A stretch of 64,000 nt of DNA from Microcaldota archaeon (GTDB taxonomy: Archaea; Micrarchaeota; Micrarchaeia; Micrarchaeales; Micrarchaeaceae), in the NCBI GenBank assembly GCA_021816895.1, contig JAKAWW010000001.1:248001-312000 (forward strand), given 5' to 3'. The notes under the pieces were generated by a model. That model saw only the letters and a program-made list of their open reading frames with translations. It ran no database searches and was not told where the DNA came from. Position numbers and translations under genes: made by a program. Below are positions 43,961 through 51,766 of the stretch, in pieces; the stretch's first letter is position 1, and each line of letters starts with the position of its first letter.

Positions 43961-44021
43961 AAAATCACTCTCTTTAATTGGAGAGCGAATTATATTATAC
44001 AAGAACAGGTATAATAATATT
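43961..44021. promoter_or_regulatory. Divergent promoter region between TrmB and HemN-like genes
   Basis: ATTATATTATAC at 43988-43999 is a plus-strand TATA about 28 bases before the leaderless ATG at 44022. ATAATATTATTATACC on the minus strand (44005-44020) is a candidate for the regulator. Binding of TrmB here would couple both genes. Confidence 0.45.
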
Positions 44022-45338
44022 ATGTTAGAAACCATGGGATTGAGCGAAAAAATAAGGGATTTTGAATTTCAGCCTGAAGTATATACCTACCCGACAACAA
44101 GGTGCTATAAAAAACTGGATGGATTTTCAATTGCGCAGCCAGAATTCACAGAGGAGATCAACGTATACGTACACATACCGTTTTGCAGGCAGATATGTAC
44201 CTTCTGCGGCTATCTCAAGACGCTTAATTCAGACAAAATGCGAAGGGACTATGTATCAGCCCTTATTAGGGAAATCGAAATGTACAAGGAGGTACTTGGA
44301 GCCAAGAGGATCATAACTGTAGACATCGGAGGAGGCACTCCATCTCTGCTACAGTCTGACGAGCTAGGAGAGGTTATCGATGCGTTGAAGGCGGCAAACG
44401 GAAATGTGCTGAGCACTGCAAAGGATGTAAGCATAGAGGCCACGCCTGAATCGGTAGAATACGAAAAATTCAAGGAATTCAGGGATCTTGGAATAAGCCG
44501 TGTGAGCATCGGCGTCGAGTCATTTGTGGATAAGGAAATCAGTCTCTCAGGCAGACACAATAGCGGCAGCGTATCTGCAAACGCGATAAAAATGCTAAAG
44601 GAGATCGGCTTTGGCAATGTTGTTTGCGACCTGATGGCAGGAGTAGAAGGACAGACGATGGAAACATTTTCTGATTCCGTTAACACAATGCTCGATCTTG
44701 GCCCAGATACCGTAGAGGTTTATGCGCTGGGCATTATCCCAGGCACGATGATAGGGAAGCGGAGTGCCGCGAAGCTCATGAGCAACAAGCAGAAATACGA
44801 ATGCTATGAGATAGCGCGCAGAAAATTCATTGCCGCCGGGTACCGCCAAGCGTGCCACAACCGGTATTCAAGATTCGGGGACGGCGGCTATTTGCAGGAG
44901 GACACAGTATTCAGAGGGGCAAGTCTTGTGGGTCTCGGTGCAGGTGCAAGGAGCTACGCGCAAAACATGCACTATAGAAACCCGTTTGATGGGGCAGACG
45001 GAAAGACGGCAATTTACAGGTACATGGACAAAATAAATTCCAACAGTCTCGCGGTGGAAAGCGGTGTCTTCCTTTCCAGCGAGGAAAGGATGCGGAAATA
45101 TGTCATAGGAAATATAGAGTCGCTCGATCTGCACGGATTCAGCAGCCTGTACGGAATAGGATTCGAGACTGCGTTTGGGGAACTTTACGATGAACTGATC
45201 TCGACAGGGTGCGCTGAAGAGAAAGGCGGCAGGCTGAAATTAACACCAAAAGGGCTTCTATTTAGGGACTTGATAGCAAGGCAGTTCTTTTCAGAAGATG
45301 TTGAAGCTGCGGAAAGCGCGTACAGGACGACTATGTGA
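44022..45338 (+). CDS. HemN/HemW-like radical SAM protein
   Basis: 438 residues. CRQICTFCGY gives the CxxxCxxC cluster motif after HIPF, then DIGGGTPSLL, GVESFVDKEI and a C-terminal winged-helix domain (FSSLYGIGFETAFGELYDEL). This is the coproporphyrinogen oxidase-like group; real oxidases and haem chaperones share the fold, so the substrate is open. The insertion FRGASLVGLGAGARSYAQN is typical. The stop is 4 bases before the kinase gene: one transcript. Confidence 0.85.
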   Translation: MLETMGLSEKIRDFEFQPEVYTYPTTRCYKKLDGFSIAQPEFTEEINVYVHIPFCRQICTFCGYLKTLNSDKMRRDYVSALIREIEMYKEVLGAKRIITVDIGGGTPSLLQSDELGEVIDALKAANGNVLSTAKDVSIEATPESVEYEKFKEFRDLGISRVSIGVESFVDKEISLSGRHNSGSVSANAIKMLKEIGFGNVVCDLMAGVEGQTMETFSDSVNTMLDLGPDTVEVYALGIIPGTMIGKRSAAKLMSNKQKYECYEIARRKFIAAGYRQACHNRYSRFGDGGYLQEDTVFRGASLVGLGAGARSYAQNMHYRNPFDGADGKTAIYRYMDKINSNSLAVESGVFLSSEERMRKYVIGNIESLDLHGFSSLYGIGFETAFGELYDELISTGCAEEKGGRLKLTPKGLLFRDLIARQFFSEDVEAAESAYRTTM

Positions 45339-45342
45339 GCAC

Positions 45343-45975
45343 ATGGGCAACAGGACAATAATACTTTTCGGGTTTTCCGGATCAGGAAAATCCACAGTTG
45401 CAAATGCGATAGGAAGCCGGCTCGGGCTTAGGGTAATACATCCTTCGAGCATACTCAGGGATATTATTGAAAACAGGAAGGTTGACACGGCAAACACAGT
45501 ACATAACAAAGGCTTCTGGGAAAGCCCAGAGGGAATGGGGATGTTCTTAGACAGGCTGAGGGAGAAAGTGCCCCCCGACGTTGCAGCTGACAAAATAATC
45601 CTGCGCGAAGCGAAGAAGGGCAGTGTCGTCATAGACAGCTGGAGTCTGCCGTGGCTTGCAAAAAATGGCATAAAGATTTACCTGAAGGCTGATCTCTCTA
45701 CAAGGGCAGAACGCGTGGCTGCTAGAGACCGCATGACGTACAAGCGCGCGTTGCACGCTATAATAATAAAAGACAGGGAAACGAGGAAACTCTTCAGGAG
45801 AGTCTACGGATTTGACATAAGGAGGGATACGCAGGTATTCAACTTCATAATTCCGACTTCGCATAAAAGCAAGAATGAGGTTACTGAAGAAATAATAAAG
45901 CTGATAAATAAACAAACATCGATATTTGACAGCTCGGAAACGGCCCGGAACTTGAGTTTGCTTAAGCACGCTTAA
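45343..45975 (+). CDS. Cytidylate/adenylate kinase-like P-loop protein
   Basis: 210 residues. The P-loop GFSGSGKST is followed by HPSSILRDII (NMP-binding helix) and later DRMTYKRALHAII with YGFDIRRDTQVFNFIIPTS, as in archaeal CMP kinases. The AAREAK part (ILREAKKGSVVIDSWSLPW) fits the Walker B strand. The substrate is uncertain. Starts right behind the radical SAM gene, so the two may act together; no known pathway links them. Confidence 0.75.
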   Translation: MGNRTIILFGFSGSGKSTVANAIGSRLGLRVIHPSSILRDIIENRKVDTANTVHNKGFWESPEGMGMFLDRLREKVPPDVAADKIILREAKKGSVVIDSWSLPWLAKNGIKIYLKADLSTRAERVAARDRMTYKRALHAIIIKDRETRKLFRRVYGFDIRRDTQVFNFIIPTSHKSKNEVTEEIIKLINKQTSIFDSSETARNLSLLKHA

Positions 45976-45995
45976 ACCTGATAGAAAAATCTGTT

Positions 45996-46286
45996 TTAAT
46001 ATCCAAAAATTGAAATCAATTCAAATATTATGGCACTTAAAACCTGCCCAACAAAAATCCAGCCTGACATTGAAGAGATATACCTATCTTTTGACTCCAT
46101 TAGAACATAACTAATTATTGGCCCAATTATCGGTATAGGGAATAATAAAGAGTAGGCTTTATTCCTGTTGGTTGAAGAAAGAATCCACAACATAGCTATG
46201 ATAGAGCCTATCTGGAGGGGAATAGCTGATATTAAAACCCAGATTGGTGTTGCCTTTTTATCCGAAGGCAGATTTGGCTGTTTCAT
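45996..46286 (-). CDS. Small membrane protein, three helices
   Basis: 96 residues: KATPIWVLISAIPLQIGSII, then AYSLLFPIPIIGPIISYVLM and a third C-terminal helix. It starts at ATG 46286, inside or next to the end of the upstream gene (stop at 46291), so it is translationally coupled with it. Not recognised. Confidence 0.65.
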   Translation of the reverse strand: MKQPNLPSDKKATPIWVLISAIPLQIGSIIAMLWILSSTNRNKAYSLLFPIPIIGPIISYVLMESKDRYISSMSGWIFVGQVLSAIIFELISIFGY

Positions 46287-46290
46287 TGCA

Positions 46291-46782
46291 TCATTTTGCA
46301 ATCACTTTGCTACCGAAGATATTCTGCAAGGTAGTTACATAAGTTTCATAAATGTCGCTTTTCTTGTTTTTAACATCTGGGTTTGCGAGCCCGTACTTAA
46401 AAGTCTTGCCATCATTTGCCTTTATTACAATTTGTTTTCTATCAATCTCTACCTGTGCTACGTTTGAATTGTCTATCGCCATATTTTCCGGATTTGACTT
46501 CAATAAATCATCAAGGTTCGCTTGGGACAACTTTTTCGTTGTTTCTTCTATATCATCTTTTGAAATTTTATTTGCTGCACCCCTTCCAAAAACTCCAAAT
46601 ACATAAGCAAAGCCGGCAGAGGCCGCAGTAGTTGACATATTGCTTACATCAACCAGAAGCATTCTTTGATTAGTTAATATCAAACTTCTTCTTTTCGGCG
46701 CTATAATCCCAAATGAAACCAGGTTATCCATATATCCAATAACATTTTCACCTTCCACATAATGCACCTCTCCTGTTTCCAT
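46291..46782 (-). CDS. Hypothetical PH-like domain protein, 163 aa
   Basis: The start METGEVHYVEGENVIGYMDN, then SLILTNQRMLLVDVSN, resembles small bacterial PH-like (bPH) domains, where a strand with LTNxR is common. A helical middle with VFGVFGRGAA may touch the membrane. With the three-helix protein it forms a two-gene unit. The role is unknown. Confidence 0.6.
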   Translation of the reverse strand: METGEVHYVEGENVIGYMDNLVSFGIIAPKRRSLILTNQRMLLVDVSNMSTTAASAGFAYVFGVFGRGAANKISKDDIEETTKKLSQANLDDLLKSNPENMAIDNSNVAQVEIDRKQIVIKANDGKTFKYGLANPDVKNKKSDIYETYVTTLQNIFGSKVIAK

Positions 46783-47028
46783 GGAGCTGGAAAGTATTTA
46801 AAACTTTGTCTATTCTGGCCATTTTTCATTTGATCACGTCTTTCTACCCTCTGCAGGAGACTTACATCGAAAAGAGAGAAAAGTTCCCTGCTGTAGGGAA
46901 TTGTTTTTTTATTCGAAAGATAAGTATTTAAAAATGCAACAACCTATAAGATAATTGTTGGGGAATTGTCCTCCCGCTGTTGACAGGCCTCCAGAAGTTC
47001 TAGGATTAAAGACTATATTAAACTGTCT

Positions 47029-47538
47029 ATATGTGTTGATTATACGAACGACAATCAAGAAGCTAAAACCAAGGAACTTAAGATAAAAGTAGACGATTTA
47101 GCTGCGATGACCTCTCACATTCTGTCGCTTGGCGCGAAATTCGACAAGGAGATAAGCGTAAGAGATACTTACTTCAAGCAGCCGGGGGGAGAGGTTCTAA
47201 AGATATCCGAGACTAGCGAGGGAGATTCTATTGTGCACCTCAGGGCAAGGGAAGGAGGGTTTGATTACCTGCAGGACGAAAAGATAACAGATGCTGCGGC
47301 TAGGAAGAAAGAATTGGAGAAGGAGTTCGGAATCAAGAGCGTTTTGGTAAAAAAGAGGAGGTTTTATAAATTAGGAAATATAATTCTGGATTTCAATATA
47401 ATTGACGATGTTGGCATATTCCTTGTAGTTCTTGGGCCGAACGTGTCCCATGATTTGATAGAAAGTCACTTAGGCATAAAGAACCCTGAATATATAACAG
47501 TCCCGTTCGATGAACTACCAAAGCGAAAACAGCATTAA
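47029..47538 (+). CDS. CYTH-domain protein (class IV adenylate cyclase/thiamine triphosphatase-like), start unclear
   Basis: The signature ELKIKVDDLAA then LGAKFDKEISVRDTYF is the CYTH opening, followed by VHLRAREGG, KKRRFYKLGNIILDFN and DDVGIFLVVLG, i.e. most of the tunnel-fold acidic and basic residues. Homology begins at codon 47071 or earlier, but between the upstream stop (46981) and 47107 there is no ATG, GTG or TTG in frame; the first ATG (47107) would lose the first strand. An AUA start or a lost start is possible. Boundaries at the 5' end are approximate. Confidence 0.7.
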   Translation: MCVDYTNDNQEAKTKELKIKVDDLAAMTSHILSLGAKFDKEISVRDTYFKQPGGEVLKISETSEGDSIVHLRAREGGFDYLQDEKITDAAARKKELEKEFGIKSVLVKKRRFYKLGNIILDFNIIDDVGIFLVVLGPNVSHDLIESHLGIKNPEYITVPFDELPKRKQH

Positions 47539-47853
47539 AAGTTACCTTAGTACTGGTAAGCAACCGCGGTGCTACAATGGAACAGGGGGACAGCCAGACA
47601 GCATGCCCTAAATATCCCTCTTGTGCCGTTCTCTGCCTCTTCGGGCTTCGGCATACGCGCCACTGCCTATAACATAAAGTTTGGATAAACTCTACGATAA
47701 ACTTTTAAGCGGCAATACGCAAATATAAACAAGATTTATGTTTCTCATCATAATCCCATATCTCCAGTTATTCATTTGAATTGAGTGCGTTTAAATGATG
47801 ACTTTACATTTTCGAAAGCTACACGCTATATCCAGAAATGCGAAGCTCTAAGA

Positions 47854-48255
47854 TCAGACCCTTTCTGCAGGCAAGCCTGTTTCCTCGCCAAGAATTTCAA
47901 AATGCCTGAAATCTTTTGTAAGTACTGTCGCCCCTATCTTTAGTGCCTGCGCGGATACAAGTATGTCAATATCATCTACTTTCTTGCCCTTGCTGATGAG
48001 TCTTGCGGCTATTTCCGACGCTTTGACTACATCATCATAAGAGAGAGCCATTGTTTCAATCTGCATGAAGAAAAGCGAAACCTGTATGTAAGAAGACTTT
48101 AAGCCTTTGGCTTCATTATATTTTTCGCCAAGCAAAACCTCGTATGCACACAAGGTGCTTGTATATAACGATTCTGCTTCGCTCATCTTCTCCCTTGCTA
48201 GCTTGTTGCCTTTAAGGAACTCTATCACTGCTGAAGAGTCGAGAAAAAGTTTCAG
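47854..48255 (-). CDS. vapC: VapC-type PIN-domain toxin, probably CTG start
   Basis: 133 residues. The PIN start KLFLDSSAVIEFLKGN, holding the first catalytic Asp, is only reached if translation starts at CTG 48255, which overlaps the antitoxin TGA stop (CTGA). The first GTG inside would delete this Asp. Other acidic residues are in LCAYEVLLGE, DDIDILVSAQAL and LTKDFRHF. PIN toxins cut tRNA or rRNA. Translation is likely coupled to vapB. Confidence 0.85.
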   Translation of the reverse strand: MKLFLDSSAVIEFLKGNKLAREKMSEAESLYTSTLCAYEVLLGEKYNEAKGLKSSYIQVSLFFMQIETMALSYDDVVKASEIAARLISKGKKVDDIDILVSAQALKIGATVLTKDFRHFEILGEETGLPAERV

Positions 48256-48470
48256 ACCCTCACCTTGAAGCGCCTCCTGATCTTAGCTGCATTCATCTGA
48301 AGCGATCGAGCCTCATCGCTACCGATTATCCCAAAAAATCTGTCTATGTCAGTGAGCTTTACACCTTTGACTTTATCAACAAGCTCTAAAACGAGATTGG
48401 TGAAACTTTTGGAACCTTTTATTGAAGCAAGCTTCTTGTACGCATCGTCGCTTAGCATGATAGTCTTCAT
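48252..48470 (-). CDS. vapB: VapB-type antitoxin
   Basis: 72 residues: MKTIMLSDDAYKKLASIKG is the start of the archaeal VapB (DUF217-like) ribbon-helix-helix family, with a basic end (KIRRRFKVRV). It precedes vapC with a 4-base overlap. A TATA-like TATATAGTCTATATATA stretch lies just upstream at 48481-48498 and is itself palindromic, a possible autoregulation site. Confidence 0.85.
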   Translation of the reverse strand: MKTIMLSDDAYKKLASIKGSKSFTNLVLELVDKVKGVKLTDIDRFFGIIGSDEARSLQMNAAKIRRRFKVRV

Positions 48471-48530
48471 AGTATCAATCTATATATAGACTATATACAT
48501 ATTTATTCCTTTCTACGTTGTGTTTTTCTC

Positions 48531-48598
48531 ATAAGGAGAGGCTTGCCACATTAAAAATGCTGTCCCAGAGGCTAGTTTTCGAGAGAAAATACCTTTAA
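48531..48598 (+). repeat. Dispersed repeat B, copy 2
   Basis: GGAGAGGCTTGCCACATTAA then AAATGCTGTCCCAGAGGCTA and a GTTTTC/GAGAAAA hairpin. Close to 43060-43115 and 49209-49250. Confidence 0.6.
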
Positions 48599-48617
48599 AT
48601 ATGGTTGAATGATGGTT

Positions 48618-49139
48618 TTACCCATTCAAAAGCCGAATATGTATTCCGACAACTCCATATTTTTTCTCTTCTCCTTCACTGTAATAGGCTCTTTGCATTT
48701 GAATTTCTTCATCTATGCTTAAACTTTGATCGTGGCCGAATTTTGATTTGTCAAAATTGGAAAACAGCTCGCGAAATGATTTGAAGATAGAAAGTCCCAC
48801 CACTTCAACCTTGATTGTTTCAGTATTCTCGGGCAATTTGTGAAATACTATGATATCGCCCATCTTCACTTTTTGCCTTTTTTCATCATATAAACGTATT
48901 TCTATTGTCTTCTTCCCTGCTTTGATCTTATCGAAAGGCTCAGGGGTAAGTCTCATTTCGTGTGTCGTAATATTATTAATTTCTACAACTTTATTTTTTG
49001 AATATGAATCAAACTTACCATTATTAATAGCCTCTTCAAGCCTTATGAGTTTCTTTTCGCTTACTGGATGGAATATTTTATCAATGCGTTCAATATAACT
49101 TTCCTTATTCATTTTCTTTCGCCTCATCTTTATGCTCAT
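48618..49139 (-). CDS. ASCH-domain protein
   Basis: 173 residues. After 60 polar residues (perhaps a separate helical domain) comes THEMRLTPEPFDKIKAGKKT, EIRLYDEKRQ, then MGDIIVFHK: the ASCH (PUA-like) pattern with the Lys-Glu-Arg surface. ASCH proteins bind RNA or act as amidohydrolases on modified nucleosides. A minus-strand TATA (GTATTTAAAATTC) lies at the distance expected for a leaderless ATG at 49139. AT-rich. Confidence 0.8.
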   Translation of the reverse strand: MSIKMRRKKMNKESYIERIDKIFHPVSEKKLIRLEEAINNGKFDSYSKNKVVEINNITTHEMRLTPEPFDKIKAGKKTIEIRLYDEKRQKVKMGDIIVFHKLPENTETIKVEVVGLSIFKSFRELFSNFDKSKFGHDQSLSIDEEIQMQRAYYSEGEEKKYGVVGIHIRLLNG

Positions 49140-49173
49140 TACAATAGGCTATTGAATTTTAAATACCTATCTC

Positions 49174-49250
49174 TCAAATGAAAATAGATTTCTGTAGTTG
49201 TTTTTCTCATAAGCCCTAAGAGGCTTGCCACATTAAAAATGCTGTCCCAA
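49174..49250 (+). repeat. Repeat C and repeat B with tRNA-Thr-end-like core
   Basis: TCAAATGAAAATAGATTTCT, then TCATAAGCCCTAAGAGGCTT and GCCACATTAAAAATGCTGTC. The core TAAGCCCTAAGAG (49210-49222) differs from the tRNA-Thr end by one base. The 49140-49419 gap holds nothing else that I can assign. Confidence 0.6.
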
Positions 49251-49419
49251 ATGTCTTTATCTATCTGCAAATGTCAGTAATCAAATAAAAATATCTATGC
49301 TTGACAACTTTAAGGCAGCGCTGGTCCAAGCAAAGAAAGCACACTGCAGAACTCCATCAGAACGCAAGACATTTCAGAGAACTGCATCTTGTCGTTTAAC
49401 CTAAGTGATCCTGCAGCCT

Positions 49420-49992
49420 TTAGGCCGCAGAGAGAGCCATCAGTACTGACATGCTATTGTCACATTTATCCCAAGCCGCTTTTAAATGATTGGAACTTAC
49501 TTCCAGACACTTTCCGTTTCTTTTAAGATATGGTAAAAATGGGTCATTAACAATAAATTTATTTATTTTTGTATTGTACTCCGAAACAACAATAGCATGA
49601 GTATCTCCAGTCGGTGCTTTCCAGTTTTTATAATCTTTATACCAGGCATCGGCATCAACGCCGATTATTACAAATATCCCTTTTTTAAGAAAACTTTTCA
49701 ATAGTTTTATATTAGCATTTTTATGTAACTTTATCAAGCCTAATTGCTTTGCCTTTTTCATTCCTGTACTTTCTGGAGATTTGTGATTAGTCCATCTTTC
49801 TAGTACATAATTTTTATCTTTTATTGCTAACATAAGATTTCCATAAGGAACACCTTTAGTAGTTGGCTCAGCCTTTTTATAAATTGCCCGTTGGTTTATT
49901 CGGACCCCATAAGATGCGAATACCATTTCAAAGCAAGCGGCAACACAGGTGCTTCTGTTGAATTGCTTTATATATGGAACTTTACATGCCAT
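49420..49992 (-). CDS. C39-like papain-fold peptidase domain protein
   Basis: 190 residues. VPYIKQFNRSTCVAACFEMVFASYG is the C39-type opening in part, with the active Cys near residue 16; GDTHAIVVSEY supplies the His and FIVNDPF the Asp, in the right order. There is no transporter part or signal peptide, so it acts inside the cell or is free-standing. Substrate unknown. AT-rich codons. Confidence 0.78.
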   Translation of the reverse strand: MACKVPYIKQFNRSTCVAACFEMVFASYGVRINQRAIYKKAEPTTKGVPYGNLMLAIKDKNYVLERWTNHKSPESTGMKKAKQLGLIKLHKNANIKLLKSFLKKGIFVIIGVDADAWYKDYKNWKAPTGDTHAIVVSEYNTKINKFIVNDPFLPYLKRNGKCLEVSSNHLKAAWDKCDNSMSVLMALSAA

Positions 49993-50229
49993 ACAAAACC
50001 CTTTTATTCGTAGGACAATAATACTACTTCTTTTCTTGCGATATTTATTTATTCTGTTCGACGCTATGCCATTCGTTATTCTTGCACTCTATCCCGCTAA
50101 CCATAACTTCACTTTGCTAATAAATTGCCGTATACCAATAAATGCTATTAATTAGCAGGTTTTATTAGCAAAGCTATTGCAATGCTAAAGCATAAATATC
50201 GTATTGTAGAGAAACGAACCGCTTACCGG

Positions 50230-50242
50230 TAAGCCCTGAGAG
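50230..50242 (+). repeat. Attachment-site-like copy of the tRNA-Thr 3' end
   Basis: TAAGCCCTGAGAG is identical to 53143-53155, which is the tRNA-Thr discriminator side and acceptor/T-stem end; GGTAA precedes both in similar form. The two copies bracket the membrane-protein cassette 50347-53004. The 49993-50346 gap holds this copy and AT-rich sequence without a gene. Confidence 0.55.
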
Positions 50243-50346
50243 AGTGCTCTATTCTCGATAAGGAACCCGCCGTTGTTTAGTAATTTAGCAGGCTTTGCTC
50301 ATAAAGTAGCTCATTAAGTTCACTTTGTTAACATTCTTATTACTTT

Positions 50347-50610
50347 ATGAGCAATAATATGAACAGTGTAAGTATGGTGATTATAGACACAAATACTGCT
50401 ATTGCAATCTTAGGGATTGCCGCTGGAATTGTTGTGACTATTATAGCATATTTAGTAAGAAAATTACTCGGTTATGAACATAGAATAACCCAATTAGAAA
50501 CAAAAATCGGGGATTGGGGACAATATTTTAAAATTATTCAAAGTAAAGTTGCTGATGAGATCGCAGTCCCTAAAAAAGCCAGAAGAATGAGAAGGAAGAA
50601 AAACGGGTGA
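50347..50610 (+). CDS. Cassette gene 1: single-helix membrane protein with basic tail
   Basis: 87 residues: a transmembrane helix (TAIAILGIAAGIVVTIIAYL), a short coiled coil (EHRITQLETKIGDW) and a very basic end (KKARRMRRKKNG). The layout resembles small phage or plasmid membrane proteins. Followed by gene 2 with 4 bases between. Unknown family. Confidence 0.65.
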   Translation: MSNNMNSVSMVIIDTNTAIAILGIAAGIVVTIIAYLVRKLLGYEHRITQLETKIGDWGQYFKIIQSKVADEIAVPKKARRMRRKKNG

Positions 50611-50614
50611 GATA

Positions 50615-50902
50615 GTGCCATTACAACTTGATCGTAGCACTGCGGAAGAATTGAATCGAATTTTAATTAATGTTAGGGCGGGCACTGAAACTGCCTCAGA
50701 AAGACGGTTATTGATACGAATAATAAATGCAATAGCACCAGAAGAGATGGAACTTTTTGTAAGAAGGCATGGTATAGCTTCGGTAGACGCACTAAAGAGG
50801 CACGTCAGAGAAAGAGACAATCAAGAACTTATTAATGGTTTGGTAATAATAGGTACAGCATTGCTCACAGCTTACCTATTGTTCAGAAGAAAGCATTCGT
50901 AG
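50615..50902 (+). CDS. Cassette gene 2: tail-anchored small protein
   Basis: 95 residues from a GTG with GGGTGA ahead of it. The first 68 residues are helical and charged (SERRLLIRIINAIAPEEMEL), the last helix (LINGLVIIGTALLTAYLLF) is a C-terminal anchor with RRKHS behind. Unknown family. Confidence 0.65.
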   Translation: MPLQLDRSTAEELNRILINVRAGTETASERRLLIRIINAIAPEEMELFVRRHGIASVDALKRHVRERDNQELINGLVIIGTALLTAYLLFRRKHS

Positions 50903-50936
50903 ATATTGAACATTAAAACTGTATAATAAAAATATT

Positions 50937-51506
50937 TTGAAAGCGATATTAGTGTTAGAAGATTCATCTAAAAAAGACAACGGGGATACTAAGCCATTCA
51001 ACAATTTTGAAAATGTTAAGAAAGATTTAGTGTATGGGTTGTTAAAAACCCTTTATGATGAGTATCCTAATTATGTGCCTTTAAAGAAATTAGCAAAGTA
51101 CCAAAACATTTTGCCAGACTTTTCTGGCATAACTATACCTTCCGTTCGTAGAAATAGCGAAAATTCAAACAGACCTGAATTTTTAGCTGAGGCTGCTTTA
51201 GTTCGGCTTACCCAGTATATAGAAAAGCAAAAGAATTTTGAAAATTATAGAATTACAATTAAGGGAATAGAGCTACTTAATGCGATAGGTTTGAATAAAT
51301 CGTCACATAACCTTGAAGATTCTACCAGATTTTTACTTTCGCTTACTGGGCTTTTAACGATACTAACATTAACTAACATACTCACTTCTCTATATGTGAA
51401 GACCAAAAATATTAATAATACCTTGGAACTTTTTATTGCCTTTTTGTTTTTGAGTATATTAGTTATTATTCTTGCTCTTGTTGTGTACAGCAAAACTAAA
51501 AAGTGA
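50937..51506 (+). CDS. Cassette gene 3: possible HTH domain with two C-terminal membrane helices
   Basis: 189 residues from a TTG. The N-terminal 120 residues are soluble; the end of that part (AAL VRLTQYIEKQ, ITIKGIELLNAIG) looks like a winged-helix element as in YjcQ-like or PadR-like domains. Two membrane helices follow (FLLSLTGLLTILTLTNILTS and a last one). A membrane-bound sensor or regulator is conceivable; not proven. Confidence 0.6.
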   Translation: MKAILVLEDSSKKDNGDTKPFNNFENVKKDLVYGLLKTLYDEYPNYVPLKKLAKYQNILPDFSGITIPSVRRNSENSNRPEFLAEAALVRLTQYIEKQKNFENYRITIKGIELLNAIGLNKSSHNLEDSTRFLLSLTGLLTILTLTNILTSLYVKTKNINNTLELFIAFLFLSILVIILALVVYSKTKK

Positions 51507-51765
51507 GTATATAGGCACCAGGCAAATTATAGGAATTGTTCTCATCATTATAGCAATAGTTATCCTTGTCTTATCGTATAATGCCTACATGGCTGGTTAT
51601 CACAAGACAATAAGCACCTCTAATTTTGCCTTCTTATTCTCTGGCATATTCTGGGATTTAGTGGGCATACTTATAGGTGCAGCATTGATTGCCATAGGGC
51701 TGATTTTAGCGTATCCCAAGGGTGCTAGATGGATTGCTAATAGAAATAATAATGATGGCGTATAA
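51472..51765 (+). CDS. Cassette gene 4: two-helix membrane protein
   Basis: Up to 97 residues; several TTG starts (51472, 51478, 51481) overlap the end of gene 3. Helices: IIGIVLIIIAIVILVLSY and LVGILIGAALIAIGLILAY. Unknown family. Confidence 0.55.
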   Translation: MLLLCTAKLKSEYIGTRQIIGIVLIIIAIVILVLSYNAYMAGYHKTISTSNFAFLFSGIFWDLVGILIGAALIAIGLILAYPKGARWIANRNNNDGV

Positions 51766-51766
51766 T

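Noticed and set aside
43857-44021. 55-residue N-terminal extension of the HemN-like protein
   Set aside because: It overlaps the start of the divergent TrmB gene and lies upstream of the TATA box; the leaderless ATG at 44022 fits better.
49290-49405. A 35-codon frame behind the C39-like gene
   Set aside because: It is short, without a ribosome site, and has no resemblance to anything known.
50615-50902. Toxin-antitoxin assignment for cassette genes 1 and 2
   Set aside because: Small size and close spacing fit, but both are membrane proteins without known toxin or antitoxin motifs.
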